From contig CADBMK010000094.1 in NCBI GenBank assembly GCA_902795785.1, positions 1 through 7,562 of the forward strand: a stretch of DNA of 7,562 nt. The letters run 5' to 3'. Shown here one piece after another: positions 1 to 6,736 of the stretch; the first letter of the stretch is position 1; the number at the start of each line of letters is the position of its first letter. The DNA comes from an uncultured Bacteroidia bacterium (GTDB lineage: Bacteria; Bacteroidota; Bacteroidia; Bacteroidales; UBA932). A model generated the notes under the pieces. The model did no database searches, had not been told where the DNA came from, and was given only the letters and a program-made list of their open reading frames with translations. A program made the position numbers and the translations under genes.

Positions 1-465
1 CTGAGCATAGACTTCCTGATAATGATCCTCTCCCCTTTCGTGATCATCATCTTTTCAACCGGAACGGTGGTCTACTCTCACGTCCTTGATCTGATAGTCC
101 CGGACATAGATTTCTCCGAATCCATAAAGAATTTCCTTGGCTGGGTGATTTTCGGAGGCGTGTCAGTTGCAATCATTTCGGCGATGTACAAGTTCATCCC
201 GAACACAAAAGTAAAATATATCAACGCCCTGAAGGCAGCAGCCCTTTCAGGTATTGCTTTTACCATACTGCAGTTCCTCTACCTCGAGACTCAGGTTCTC
301 GTCACAAGGGTGAACGCGGTATATGGAACACTTGCCGCCATTCCTCTCTTCATGCTTTGGATGAGATACGGATGGCTTGTAATTTTCTATGGCGCAAATC
401 TTTCTTATGCTTACCAACATTTCGATGATGAGGAGTATAAGATACAGACAGTTGAAAAGGCATGA
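1..465 (+). CDS. YihY/BrkB-family inner-membrane protein, 3' end (partial)
   Basis: The reading frame is open from base 1 to the TGA at 463-465, so this is the C-terminal 154 residues of a longer protein; the Met at base 22 is internal, not the real start. At least four hydrophobic segments are visible: one starting at the left edge, then around FLGWVIFGGVSVAIIS, around ALSGIAFTILQFLYL, and a last one around PLFMLWMRYGWLVIFYGANL. The pattern of a short loop with F-I-P-N-T-K-V-K before the penultimate helix, then Y-G-T-L-A-A-I-P and a Trp-rich last helix ending in G-A-N-L, matches the end of the YihY/virulence factor BrkB family (once mislabelled ribonuclease BN). These are polytopic inner-membrane proteins whose biochemical role is not settled. 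The tail is acidic and charged (HFDDEEYKIQTVEKA), probably cytoplasmic. Its stop overlaps the start of the Rel gene in an ATGA junction, so the two are likely co-transcribed and translationally coupled. Family call is fairly secure; function is unknown. Confidence 0.85.
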   Translation: MSIDFLIMILSPFVIIIFSTGTVVYSHVLDLIVPDIDFSESIKNFLGWVIFGGVSVAIISAMYKFIPNTKVKYINALKAAALSGIAFTILQFLYLETQVLVTRVNAVYGTLAAIPLFMLWMRYGWLVIFYGANLSYAYQHFDDEEYKIQTVEKA

Positions 466-2717
466 GTTACTCGGAATTTACAGAGAAGGATTATGAGATG
501 ATCCGCCAGGAATATGCGACCCTCCTGGAATCCGCCAAGAAACGTTGTGCGAATGAGCACGAGGTTGAAATGGTGCAGAAAGCCTTTGAGTTTGCAAATG
601 AAGCTCATAAGAATGTGAGACGCCGTTCAGGCGAGCCTTACATGCTTCATCCTATAGCGGTGGCAAAGATTGTAGTGGACGATATCGGTCTGGGATACAA
701 ATCAATTTGCGCCGCGCTTTTGCACGATGTTGTGGGAGACACCGACTATACGGTGGATGACATCCGCAATCTTTTCGGAGACAAGGTGGCCTCACTGGTT
801 GACGGACTGACCACGATCAAGGTGGTGCTGGACAACGAGGACAAGACCAAGAAACGTCATTACACGGCTGAGAGCATGCAGGCGGAGAATTTCAAGAGAA
901 TTCTCCTTACCCTGAATGACGATGTCCGCGTGGTGCTCATCAAGCTTGCCGACCGTCTTCACAACTGCAGGACCATCGAGTTCATGCCGGAGTTCAAGAG
1001 AGACAAGATTCTCAGCGAGACGATGTTCATCTTCATTCCTCTTGCGCACAGGCTCGGTCTGTATGAGGTCAAGTCTGAGATGGAGAACATCTGGCTGAAA
1101 TGGAAGGAGCCGGAGGCATACGAGTCCATCGTAAAGAATATCGTAAAGAATACGGAAAGCTGGAACAAGGAATTTGAGGAATTCATCGCTCCTATCAGCG
1201 ACGGCCTCAAAAACGCCGGCTTCAGTTTTGAGATACTCAACCGCATCAAGTCTCCATACTCCGTATGGCACAAGATGCAGACCAAGAACATTCCGTTTGA
1301 CCAGGTTTATGACCTGTATGCAGTCAGGGTAATTTTCAATCAGACGGGAAAGAACGAGAGTGAACGTGACCAGTGTTATCACATCTTCTCCATCATAACC
1401 GGTCTTTACAGGTACAAGGCAGACAGGGTACGTGACTGGGTCAAGCATCCTAAGAGCAATGGCTATGAGGCCCTTCACTGTACTGTAATGAGCCCTTCAG
1501 GTATCTGGATTGAGGTTCAGATCCGTTCTCGAAGAATGGACGATGTGGCCGAGAAGGGTATCGCCGCCCACTGGGCATACAAGAAAGAGGGCTATGTGGC
1601 TGAGAACGACAGCGAAATGGACAAGTGGCTTGAAAAAGTCAAGGAAATCCTCGTCAGTCCTGACGTCAACGCCCTGGAACTTCTGGACATTATCCACAAG
1701 GATCTTACAACAAGCGACATCATGGTCTTCACGCCTCAGGGAGAGCAGAAGACTGTGGAGAAGGGCTCTTCAGTCCTTGACTTCGCCTATATGATCCATT
1801 CCCAGATAGGCTACCATGCCATTGCGGCAAAGGTCAACAAGAAACTGGTTCCGCTTTCATATGTCCTCCGAGGAGGAGACCAGGTGGAGGTAATCACTGC
1901 GGAAGAGACCTCACCTAAGCGTGAATGGCTCTCGTTCCTGCATACCCGTCACGCACGCAACCTTGTCATCGACTACTTCCGAACCAACAAGAAGGAGCCG
2001 ATAGAGATGGGCAGGCATCATCTTGAGCAGAGTCTTGGCAACCTCGGTTACAAACTCACCAACGATGTAATCAGGAAACTTCTGGATGCATATGACGTTG
2101 CCGACAAGGGTTCCGACGAGCTCTATTTCAGAATTGGAATGGGAATGATTGACCTGGGCCATCTGCCGGACATCATGGGACGTGCGGAAGAGAAGAAGAG
2201 CGGCTGGTCATTTACGTCCTGGTTCAAGAACAAGGTCAGCAGTTCCTCTTCCAAGCATAACGAGGAGGTTGTCATCAGGGATCAGGGAGATTCCGGAAGA
2301 CGCTTTGTCATTGCCACCTGCTGTCATCCGATCCCGGGTGACCCGGTTATCGGTTTCAAGGCTCCGGATGGCACTGTAACCATCCATAAGAAGAGTTGTA
2401 ACGTGGCTGAAAGCATCGCCGCCAAGCATGGAGACTGGGTTGTCATCCCTAAGTGGGAAGGCTCGGCAGTTGACATATCGTTCCCTGTAAGAATCACCCT
2501 CCGCGGCCTGGACCGCGTTGGACTCGTGAACGAGATTTCCCGTTACATCTCACTTGTGATGGGTATCAACATGAAAAAGAATTACCTCGGTACCGAAGGC
2601 TCGATATTTGAGGGCTACATAGAATTGATGGTTCAGGATAAGGACGCGCTTGAGACTATCATGTCAAAACTGGACTCCATTGACGGAATCCAGAGCGTTG
2701 TCAGGACCGATTTGTAA
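462..2717 (+). CDS. Long RelA/SpoT homologue, (p)ppGpp synthetase/hydrolase-type (Rel)
   Basis: 751 residues, the normal length for a long RSH protein, which makes (p)ppGpp from ATP plus GDP/GTP and, in bifunctional members, hydrolyses it in the cytosol. Domains in order: HD hydrolase (about 35-190), with metal ligands His63, His88-Asp89 and Asp164 (LADRLHN); synthetase (about 250-375), with RIKSPYSVW, Asp284 in YDLYAVRV, the R-V-R-D form of the RXKD motif (322-325), NGYEALH and Glu351 in IEVQIRS; TGS (about 418-480); helical region; zinc-finger/CC domain with Cys620-Cys621, His642 and Cys646; ACT/RRM (about 675-751). A Ser-rich linker lies near 593-597. The odd point is HDVVGDT at 88-94: families usually have HDVVEDT, and Gly92 replaces a Glu proposed as catalytic, although Asp93 is kept. 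Synthetase motifs look complete; hydrolase activity is therefore uncertain. The start ATG overlaps the upstream stop (ATGA) and fits the family N-terminus. Bacteroidales can carry two long RSH genes, so I do not choose between rel, relA and spoT. Confidence 0.96.
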   Translation: MSYSEFTEKDYEMIRQEYATLLESAKKRCANEHEVEMVQKAFEFANEAHKNVRRRSGEPYMLHPIAVAKIVVDDIGLGYKSICAALLHDVVGDTDYTVDDIRNLFGDKVASLVDGLTTIKVVLDNEDKTKKRHYTAESMQAENFKRILLTLNDDVRVVLIKLADRLHNCRTIEFMPEFKRDKILSETMFIFIPLAHRLGLYEVKSEMENIWLKWKEPEAYESIVKNIVKNTESWNKEFEEFIAPISDGLKNAGFSFEILNRIKSPYSVWHKMQTKNIPFDQVYDLYAVRVIFNQTGKNESERDQCYHIFSIITGLYRYKADRVRDWVKHPKSNGYEALHCTVMSPSGIWIEVQIRSRRMDDVAEKGIAAHWAYKKEGYVAENDSEMDKWLEKVKEILVSPDVNALELLDIIHKDLTTSDIMVFTPQGEQKTVEKGSSVLDFAYMIHSQIGYHAIAAKVNKKLVPLSYVLRGGDQVEVITAEETSPKREWLSFLHTRHARNLVIDYFRTNKKEPIEMGRHHLEQSLGNLGYKLTNDVIRKLLDAYDVADKGSDELYFRIGMGMIDLGHLPDIMGRAEEKKSGWSFTSWFKNKVSSSSSKHNEEVVIRDQGDSGRRFVIATCCHPIPGDPVIGFKAPDGTVTIHKKSCNVAESIAAKHGDWVVIPKWEGSAVDISFPVRITLRGLDRVGLVNEISRYISLVMGINMKKNYLGTEGSIFEGYIELMVQDKDALETIMSKLDSIDGIQSVVRTDL

Positions 2718-2720
2718 AGT

Positions 2721-4529
2721 ATGAATAAGTTTTTGAACAGATTTTTTCCTGTCATTCCTATAGGATTCGTCGTTGCCACCATGGTGTTCTCACACTCATG
2801 CGCAAATACGACCCAGGCTCCTTCGGGAGGTGACAAGGATTCCATACCTCCGGTAATCACAAAGATCAATCCGCTTCCGGGCACCGTGAAAGTGCCGGTA
2901 CACGGTGCCAGAATTGAGTTTACCTTTAACGAGTATTTCACTGTAAAGGAGGCCAAGAACATCTTCCTGTCCCCTCCACAGGAGAAGGCTCCGAAGTACA
3001 AGATCCACGGAAAGACCCTTCAGGTTTATTTCGAGCAGGATCTTCTTCCAAATACCACCTACACCCTTGACATCACGGGAGCCATTGCCGACAATAACGA
3101 GGGCAATATGTTCCCGGGATACACAATGGTATTCTCCACGGGTGAGAAAATTGACTCGATGATGATAACCGGTGTGGTTCAGGACTGCAACACCCTGAAG
3201 CCGAAATCCGGAGCCACCGTGCTTCTCTACAAGGACTTCGCAGATTCCGCCGTCTTCCTTCACCGTCCATATGCTGCCGCAAAGACGGATGACTGGGGCT
3301 TCTTCAGCATCAGAAACATCCAGGATACGCTCTACCGTCTCTATGCCATCACCGATGCGGCGTCCAACAATATCTACGACCAGGACAACGACCTCATAGC
3401 GTTTGTCACCGAAGACGTCAAGCCTACGAAGGTTGTAAGCGATACGGTTTACGAACTGAAGAAGTTCGATATGAAGGACACAGTCAGATGTCTTGCAAGA
3501 AATGCCGAGTACGAGTTGAATCTCTTCAAGGGAAAGACATCGCGCCAGATGCTGATGAACAGCGAGAGGACAGATGCTTACCGAAGCCACATAACCTTCC
3601 TCGCTTCCAATGCAAAGATTGACTCGCTCTGGATCAAGGGAGTGGCTGCAAACAGGATTATCACTCAGTTCAACAACACCAGGGACAGCCTGGAAATATG
3701 GGTAAACCAGAGCCAAAGGCTTCCTGACACGCTGAAAATCAATACAAAATACTATAAGTCCGATTCTACCGGACGATTAAAGCCTACAGTACAGGAAGTC
3801 AGACTCGCCAATCCTGACAGAGTGTTCCGCGGCCAGAAGAAGAAGCCAAAGACACATGCGGACAGCGTCTGCACCCTTACGGTCAAAGTGGCTCCGGAAA
3901 CTGTGGAGAACGAAGGATTCCACCTTGAATTCAAGTATCCTATCGTTTACGAGAGCTTTGATTCCGTCAAACTCATTGCACGCAACCCAAGGATGAAGGA
4001 GAGCCTTGCCAAGTTCAAGGTTACCAGGGACTCCCTCAATCTCAGGAAATACACAATTATGCCAAAGGACAAGCTCCTTGAAGGCTGGACCTATGTCCTG
4101 AAGATTCCTCATCAGGGCTTCCGTGACATCACCGGATTCCGCAATGACAGCACCGAGGCAAGTGTGTCCCTCCCTTCTGACGAGAAACTCAGCACGCTTA
4201 CCATGGATATCACAGGCGTAGATTCCCGCTATATCGTGGAACTTCTCAATGAAAAGAGGTCTGATGTGCTTCAGAGATTCATCATCGATGCTGACGGTCC
4301 TGTGGCGTTTAAGTATCTCAAGGAGGGTAAGTATTGTGTCAGAATCACCGAAGACAGGAACAGGAACGGCTGGGTAGATGCAGGAGACGTGCTTGAAAAG
4401 CGTCAGCCTGAGAAGGTCAAGTTCTTCAAACTGAAGAATTCTTTCGACATTCCGGTGATGGAAAGAATGGAGATTACCCAGAATCTTGACATCCGTACCC
4501 TTTTTGAGGATAAAAAAGAGGAGAACTAA
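2721..4529 (+). CDS. Ig-like (Big_5/SbsA-type) domain envelope lipoprotein
   Basis: 602 residues. The N-terminus has a hydrophobic stretch (about 8-23) followed by Cys27, after which the mature protein begins CANTTQAPSGGDKDSIPP. The C-A-N...GG-x-K-D-x-x-P-P start is typical of a widespread Bacteroidota lipoprotein family annotated 'Ig-like domain-containing'. Residues about 42-141 form the bacterial Ig-like domain (INPLPGTVKVPVHGARIEFTFNEYF through LPNTTYTLDITGAIADNNEGN and MVFSTGE). Residues about 147-232 look like a carboxypeptidase-regulatory/CNA-B type beta-sandwich with YDQDND. The middle (about 250-490) is beta-rich and unassigned. Residues about 535-565 carry ITEDRNRNGWVDAGD, an Asp/Asn/Gly loop resembling a calcium-binding turn, then RQPE. 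The sequence before Cys27 (F-S-H-S) is a poor lipobox, with His at -2, and no acidic outer-surface export signal follows the Cys, so final location (periplasmic face or cell surface) is open. The start lies 3 nt after rel with no clear Shine-Dalgarno. Function unknown; probably an envelope structural or assembly factor. Confidence 0.8.
   Translation: MNKFLNRFFPVIPIGFVVATMVFSHSCANTTQAPSGGDKDSIPPVITKINPLPGTVKVPVHGARIEFTFNEYFTVKEAKNIFLSPPQEKAPKYKIHGKTLQVYFEQDLLPNTTYTLDITGAIADNNEGNMFPGYTMVFSTGEKIDSMMITGVVQDCNTLKPKSGATVLLYKDFADSAVFLHRPYAAAKTDDWGFFSIRNIQDTLYRLYAITDAASNNIYDQDNDLIAFVTEDVKPTKVVSDTVYELKKFDMKDTVRCLARNAEYELNLFKGKTSRQMLMNSERTDAYRSHITFLASNAKIDSLWIKGVAANRIITQFNNTRDSLEIWVNQSQRLPDTLKINTKYYKSDSTGRLKPTVQEVRLANPDRVFRGQKKKPKTHADSVCTLTVKVAPETVENEGFHLEFKYPIVYESFDSVKLIARNPRMKESLAKFKVTRDSLNLRKYTIMPKDKLLEGWTYVLKIPHQGFRDITGFRNDSTEASVSLPSDEKLSTLTMDITGVDSRYIVELLNEKRSDVLQRFIIDADGPVAFKYLKEGKYCVRITEDRNRNGWVDAGDVLEKRQPEKVKFFKLKNSFDIPVMERMEITQNLDIRTLFEDKKEEN
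4517..4523 (+). promoter_or_regulatory. Shine-Dalgarno-like AGAGGAG before the beta-barrel gene
   Basis: AGAGGAG ends five bases before the ATG at 4529 and sits inside the last codons of the lipoprotein gene. It supports the chosen start and a reinitiation-type coupling at the overlapping TAATG. It stands out because the other starts here have only A-rich or weak leaders, as is usual in Bacteroidota. Confidence 0.6.
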
Positions 4530-5380
4530 TGAGAAGAATCCTAATATCGCTTTTGACGCTCACCGTTTTCGGCAGTATGCTCTCCGCCCAGGAGGTTAAC
4601 GTTGACTCTCTCAAAGCCAATGTTACCCCTGTTTACACTAACGAGTACCTGGATACCGTCCAGATTAGGAGAAAGTTTGTGGTTAACGACTATTCTCTGG
4701 TGGGAGTTACTTACGGAGTTGGAATGAACACGATGCAGTTCAATCCTGTACGTGACGTCACCTCGCGTTTCAATCCTGAGTATTTTGGAATTACCTACAC
4801 CCGTTACGGAAAACTCTTCGGCTATATGCCGTATTTCGGAGTTCAGGCCGGAATATTCTACGGCCACGAGGGCTATAAGTTTAAAGTAAACAAAGAGACA
4901 GGCCTGTCATCCACAATAGAGGGTGCCAACGATGTGAATATCAACATTGTCGAAGTGCCTGCCCTTGCTATAATGCATTACGATATCTCCCACTTCAAGG
5001 TTATGGGAGGCTTCGGCCTTTACGGAGCCTACAGGATGTCCATCGAAAGGAAGGGCCCGTCAGTGACGGAAGGCCTTGAGAATGCGTTTGCTGATTACGA
5101 TTACCGTCTTTCATACGGTCTTAAGGGCAGCCTGGGATTCGGACTCGTGTTTGATCCCGTGGAGTTTCATTTCAACGCGATGCTGCGTTATGGATGGGGC
5201 TCCCTGTATCAGCCTGACCACGATCCAGAGTACGGCAACTATTACTATCGCTTTGCCTATCCGTTCGATATCATGCTGACGGCGGGCGTACATTTCCAGC
5301 TGACAAAGAGAGTCGGTAAAACAAAGAAAGAGCTAAAAAGAGAAGCATACGAAAGTGTGTTTGGAACTGTAAAGAAATAA
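4529..5380 (+). CDS. Secreted outer-membrane beta-barrel-like protein
   Basis: 283 residues with a clear signal peptide: basic MRR, hydrophobic core to about residue 17, and a likely signal peptidase I site at SMLSA|QE (after residue 20). The mature part is rich in alternating aromatic and small residues with repeated short strands that fit an 8- to 10-stranded outer-membrane barrel: FGITYTRYGKLFGYMPYFG, FKVMGGFGLYGAYRMSI, YRLSYGLKGSLGFGLVF, VEFHFNAMLRYGWGSLY and FDIMLTAGVHFQLTKR. The segment after residue 262 is strongly basic and unlikely to be a strand, so the barrel does not end in the usual terminal aromatic; it leaves a soluble tail of about 20 residues. This looks like the PorT/'outer membrane beta-barrel' group of Bacteroidota, but I cannot name a specific member. 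The ATG shares one base with the lipoprotein stop (TAATG), which suggests the two are made together and may work together in the envelope. Confidence 0.75.
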   Translation: MRRILISLLTLTVFGSMLSAQEVNVDSLKANVTPVYTNEYLDTVQIRRKFVVNDYSLVGVTYGVGMNTMQFNPVRDVTSRFNPEYFGITYTRYGKLFGYMPYFGVQAGIFYGHEGYKFKVNKETGLSSTIEGANDVNINIVEVPALAIMHYDISHFKVMGGFGLYGAYRMSIERKGPSVTEGLENAFADYDYRLSYGLKGSLGFGLVFDPVEFHFNAMLRYGWGSLYQPDHDPEYGNYYYRFAYPFDIMLTAGVHFQLTKRVGKTKKELKREAYESVFGTVKK

Positions 5381-5383
5381 AGA

Positions 5384-6727
5384 ATGAAGACACTTACGGT
5401 AAAGGTCGGAAACGTCCTTATAGGAAGCGGGAATAGAATTGTTCCCCAGACCATGTGCAATACACATACTTACGATATTGAAGAGACGGTCCAGCAGTGC
5501 CGCAGAATGAAAGAAGCCGGTGCTCAAATCATTAGGATAACAGTTCCTGGAATGAAAGAGGTGGAGGATATCAGGGAGATTCACAGGAAGCTCCGTGAAA
5601 ACGGCATTGACACACCTCTTGTCGCCGATATCCACTTCTCTTCCGAGACAGCAATAGCGGTTGCATCCGTAGTTGAGAAAGTCAGGATCAATCCAGGCAA
5701 CTTCCACCGTGACCACGAGATTGCAAAGCAGCAGTTCGCAAAATTCATAGAGGTCTGCAAGGCCAACAATACTGCGGTCCGTGTAGGACTCAACCATGGT
5801 TCCCTTGGCGATTATATCACCAATCTTTACGGTAACACTCCCCTTGCAATGGCCAAGGCCGCAATGGAGTGGATTGATATGTGCGTGGAGAACGATTTCT
5901 ACAATGTCGTAGTGTCCCTCAAGTCCAGCAACACGATTGTAATGGTAGAAGCATATCGCCTCCTTGCAAAGGAAATGCAGGCCAAGGGCGTTGTATTCCC
6001 TCTCCACGTAGGCGTGACTGAGGCAGGAAACGGCGATTCAGGACGTATCAAGTCCTGCGTGGGCATCTCTACCCTGCTTTCCGAGGGCATCGGAAATACG
6101 GTCAGGGTTTCACTTACCGAGGACCCTGTGAATGAAATCCCTGTTGCCCGCTATCTCTGCGACAGATACGACGGACTGATAAAGTCATCGCTCAAGGAGG
6201 AAAAGGCCGAAGGAAAGAAGATTACGGCCGTTTATGAGGCGCCTTCAAGGGAAAGGCTCATTGAGGATTTTGCCTGCGATTTCGGAAAGCGTCTTCTTGA
6301 CAGGGAAATTGACGATGTTGTCCTTAAGGGTACCTATGTTTCAGATAATGGTGAGATAGTTGTCCTCGACGGCTCCAAGGAGGCGGATTACCTTGCCGAC
6401 GAGCTTCAGCAGGCTTCCAGACGCCGTTTCTACAAGCCGGAGTATATTGCATGCCCTGGCTGCGGAAGAACGATGTACAACCTCCAGGAAACCTTCGAAC
6501 AGGTGAAGAGCCGTACCGCGCATCTCAAGGATGTGGTCATCGCCGTGATGGGCTGTATCGTCAACGGACCCGGCGAAATGGCCGACGCTGACTGGGGGTA
6601 TGTCGGAGAAGGAAACCACAAGGTCAGCATATATAAAGGAAAGAATCCGATACTTAAACATGTACCGGATTCTGAAGCTGTCGATAAACTTGTTGAACTG
6701 ATTGAGGCGGACAGAAAGCAGGGTTAA
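5384..6727 (+). CDS. ispG: 4-hydroxy-3-methylbut-2-enyl diphosphate synthase (IspG/GcpE), compact long-form type
   Basis: IspG is a cytosolic [4Fe-4S] enzyme of the MEP isoprenoid pathway; it reductively converts the cyclic diphosphate MEcPP to HMBPP. The N-terminal TIM-barrel part (about 5-255) contains VKVGN, VPQTMCNT, PLVADIHF, VEKVRINPGN, RVGLNHGSL, PLHVGVTEAG and NTVRVSLTEDP. The C-terminal Fe-S part (about 354-447) has CPGC (Cys357, Cys360), Cys391 in VMGCIVNGPGE and Glu398, the three Cys and one Glu that ligate the cluster in this family. CPGCGRTMYNLQET and NGPGEMADADWGYVG are of the long, plant/Chlamydia/Bacteroidota type, not the E. coli type. Total length, 447 residues, falls between the short form (about 370) and the usual long form (about 600 or more): the stretch from LTEDP to CPGC is only about 110 residues, so most of the extra A* domain is absent. 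All catalytic motifs remain, so it should be active. The start is 3 nt after the barrel gene. Its stop overlaps that of psd. Confidence 0.95.
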   Translation: MKTLTVKVGNVLIGSGNRIVPQTMCNTHTYDIEETVQQCRRMKEAGAQIIRITVPGMKEVEDIREIHRKLRENGIDTPLVADIHFSSETAIAVASVVEKVRINPGNFHRDHEIAKQQFAKFIEVCKANNTAVRVGLNHGSLGDYITNLYGNTPLAMAKAAMEWIDMCVENDFYNVVVSLKSSNTIVMVEAYRLLAKEMQAKGVVFPLHVGVTEAGNGDSGRIKSCVGISTLLSEGIGNTVRVSLTEDPVNEIPVARYLCDRYDGLIKSSLKEEKAEGKKITAVYEAPSRERLIEDFACDFGKRLLDREIDDVVLKGTYVSDNGEIVVLDGSKEADYLADELQQASRRRFYKPEYIACPGCGRTMYNLQETFEQVKSRTAHLKDVVIAVMGCIVNGPGEMADADWGYVGEGNHKVSIYKGKNPILKHVPDSEAVDKLVELIEADRKQG

Positions 6728-6736
6728 AGCTCTGCT
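6717..6736. other. Small stem-loop spanning the shared ispG/psd stop codons
   Basis: AGCAGGG (6717-6723) can pair with CTCTGCT (6730-6736), a 7-bp stem with one G-U wobble as plus-strand RNA, around the 6-nt loop TTAAAG that holds both stop codons. In minus-strand RNA the wobble becomes an A-C mismatch, and the stem is followed by a short TTTCTGT. There is no proper U-tract on the plus strand, so it is at best a weak bidirectional terminator candidate; it may be chance. Confidence 0.25.

Noticed and set aside
22..465. Treating the ATG at 22 as the true start of the YihY-type gene
   Set aside because: The frame is open to base 1 and the family is about twice this length, so the gene begins outside the window.
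792..1478. Open frame of 228 codons on the minus strand opposite the Rel gene
   Set aside because: It is antisense to the conserved hydrolase and synthetase domains; the product looks like random Leu/Val-rich sequence with no recognisable motif.
2238..2256. Run of Ser codons in Rel as a possible frameshift or slippage site
   Set aside because: The reading frame continues directly into the zinc-finger and ACT domains, so this is only a flexible linker of five Ser residues.
2706..2735. TTTG followed by TAAGTTTT near the lipoprotein start as a possible internal promoter
   Set aside because: The spacing is about 12 nt instead of about 19-21, the -7 match lacks the final G, and it lies over the start codon region.
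2796..3716. Open frame of 306 codons on the minus strand opposite the lipoprotein gene
   Set aside because: It lies wholly antisense to a gene with a clear signal sequence and family motifs, and its translation shows no domain, signal or composition of a real protein. It is a shadow of the coding frame.
5333..6007. Open frame of 224 codons on the minus strand opposite ispG and the barrel gene end
   Set aside because: It crosses the junction of two well-supported plus-strand genes and shows no family features.
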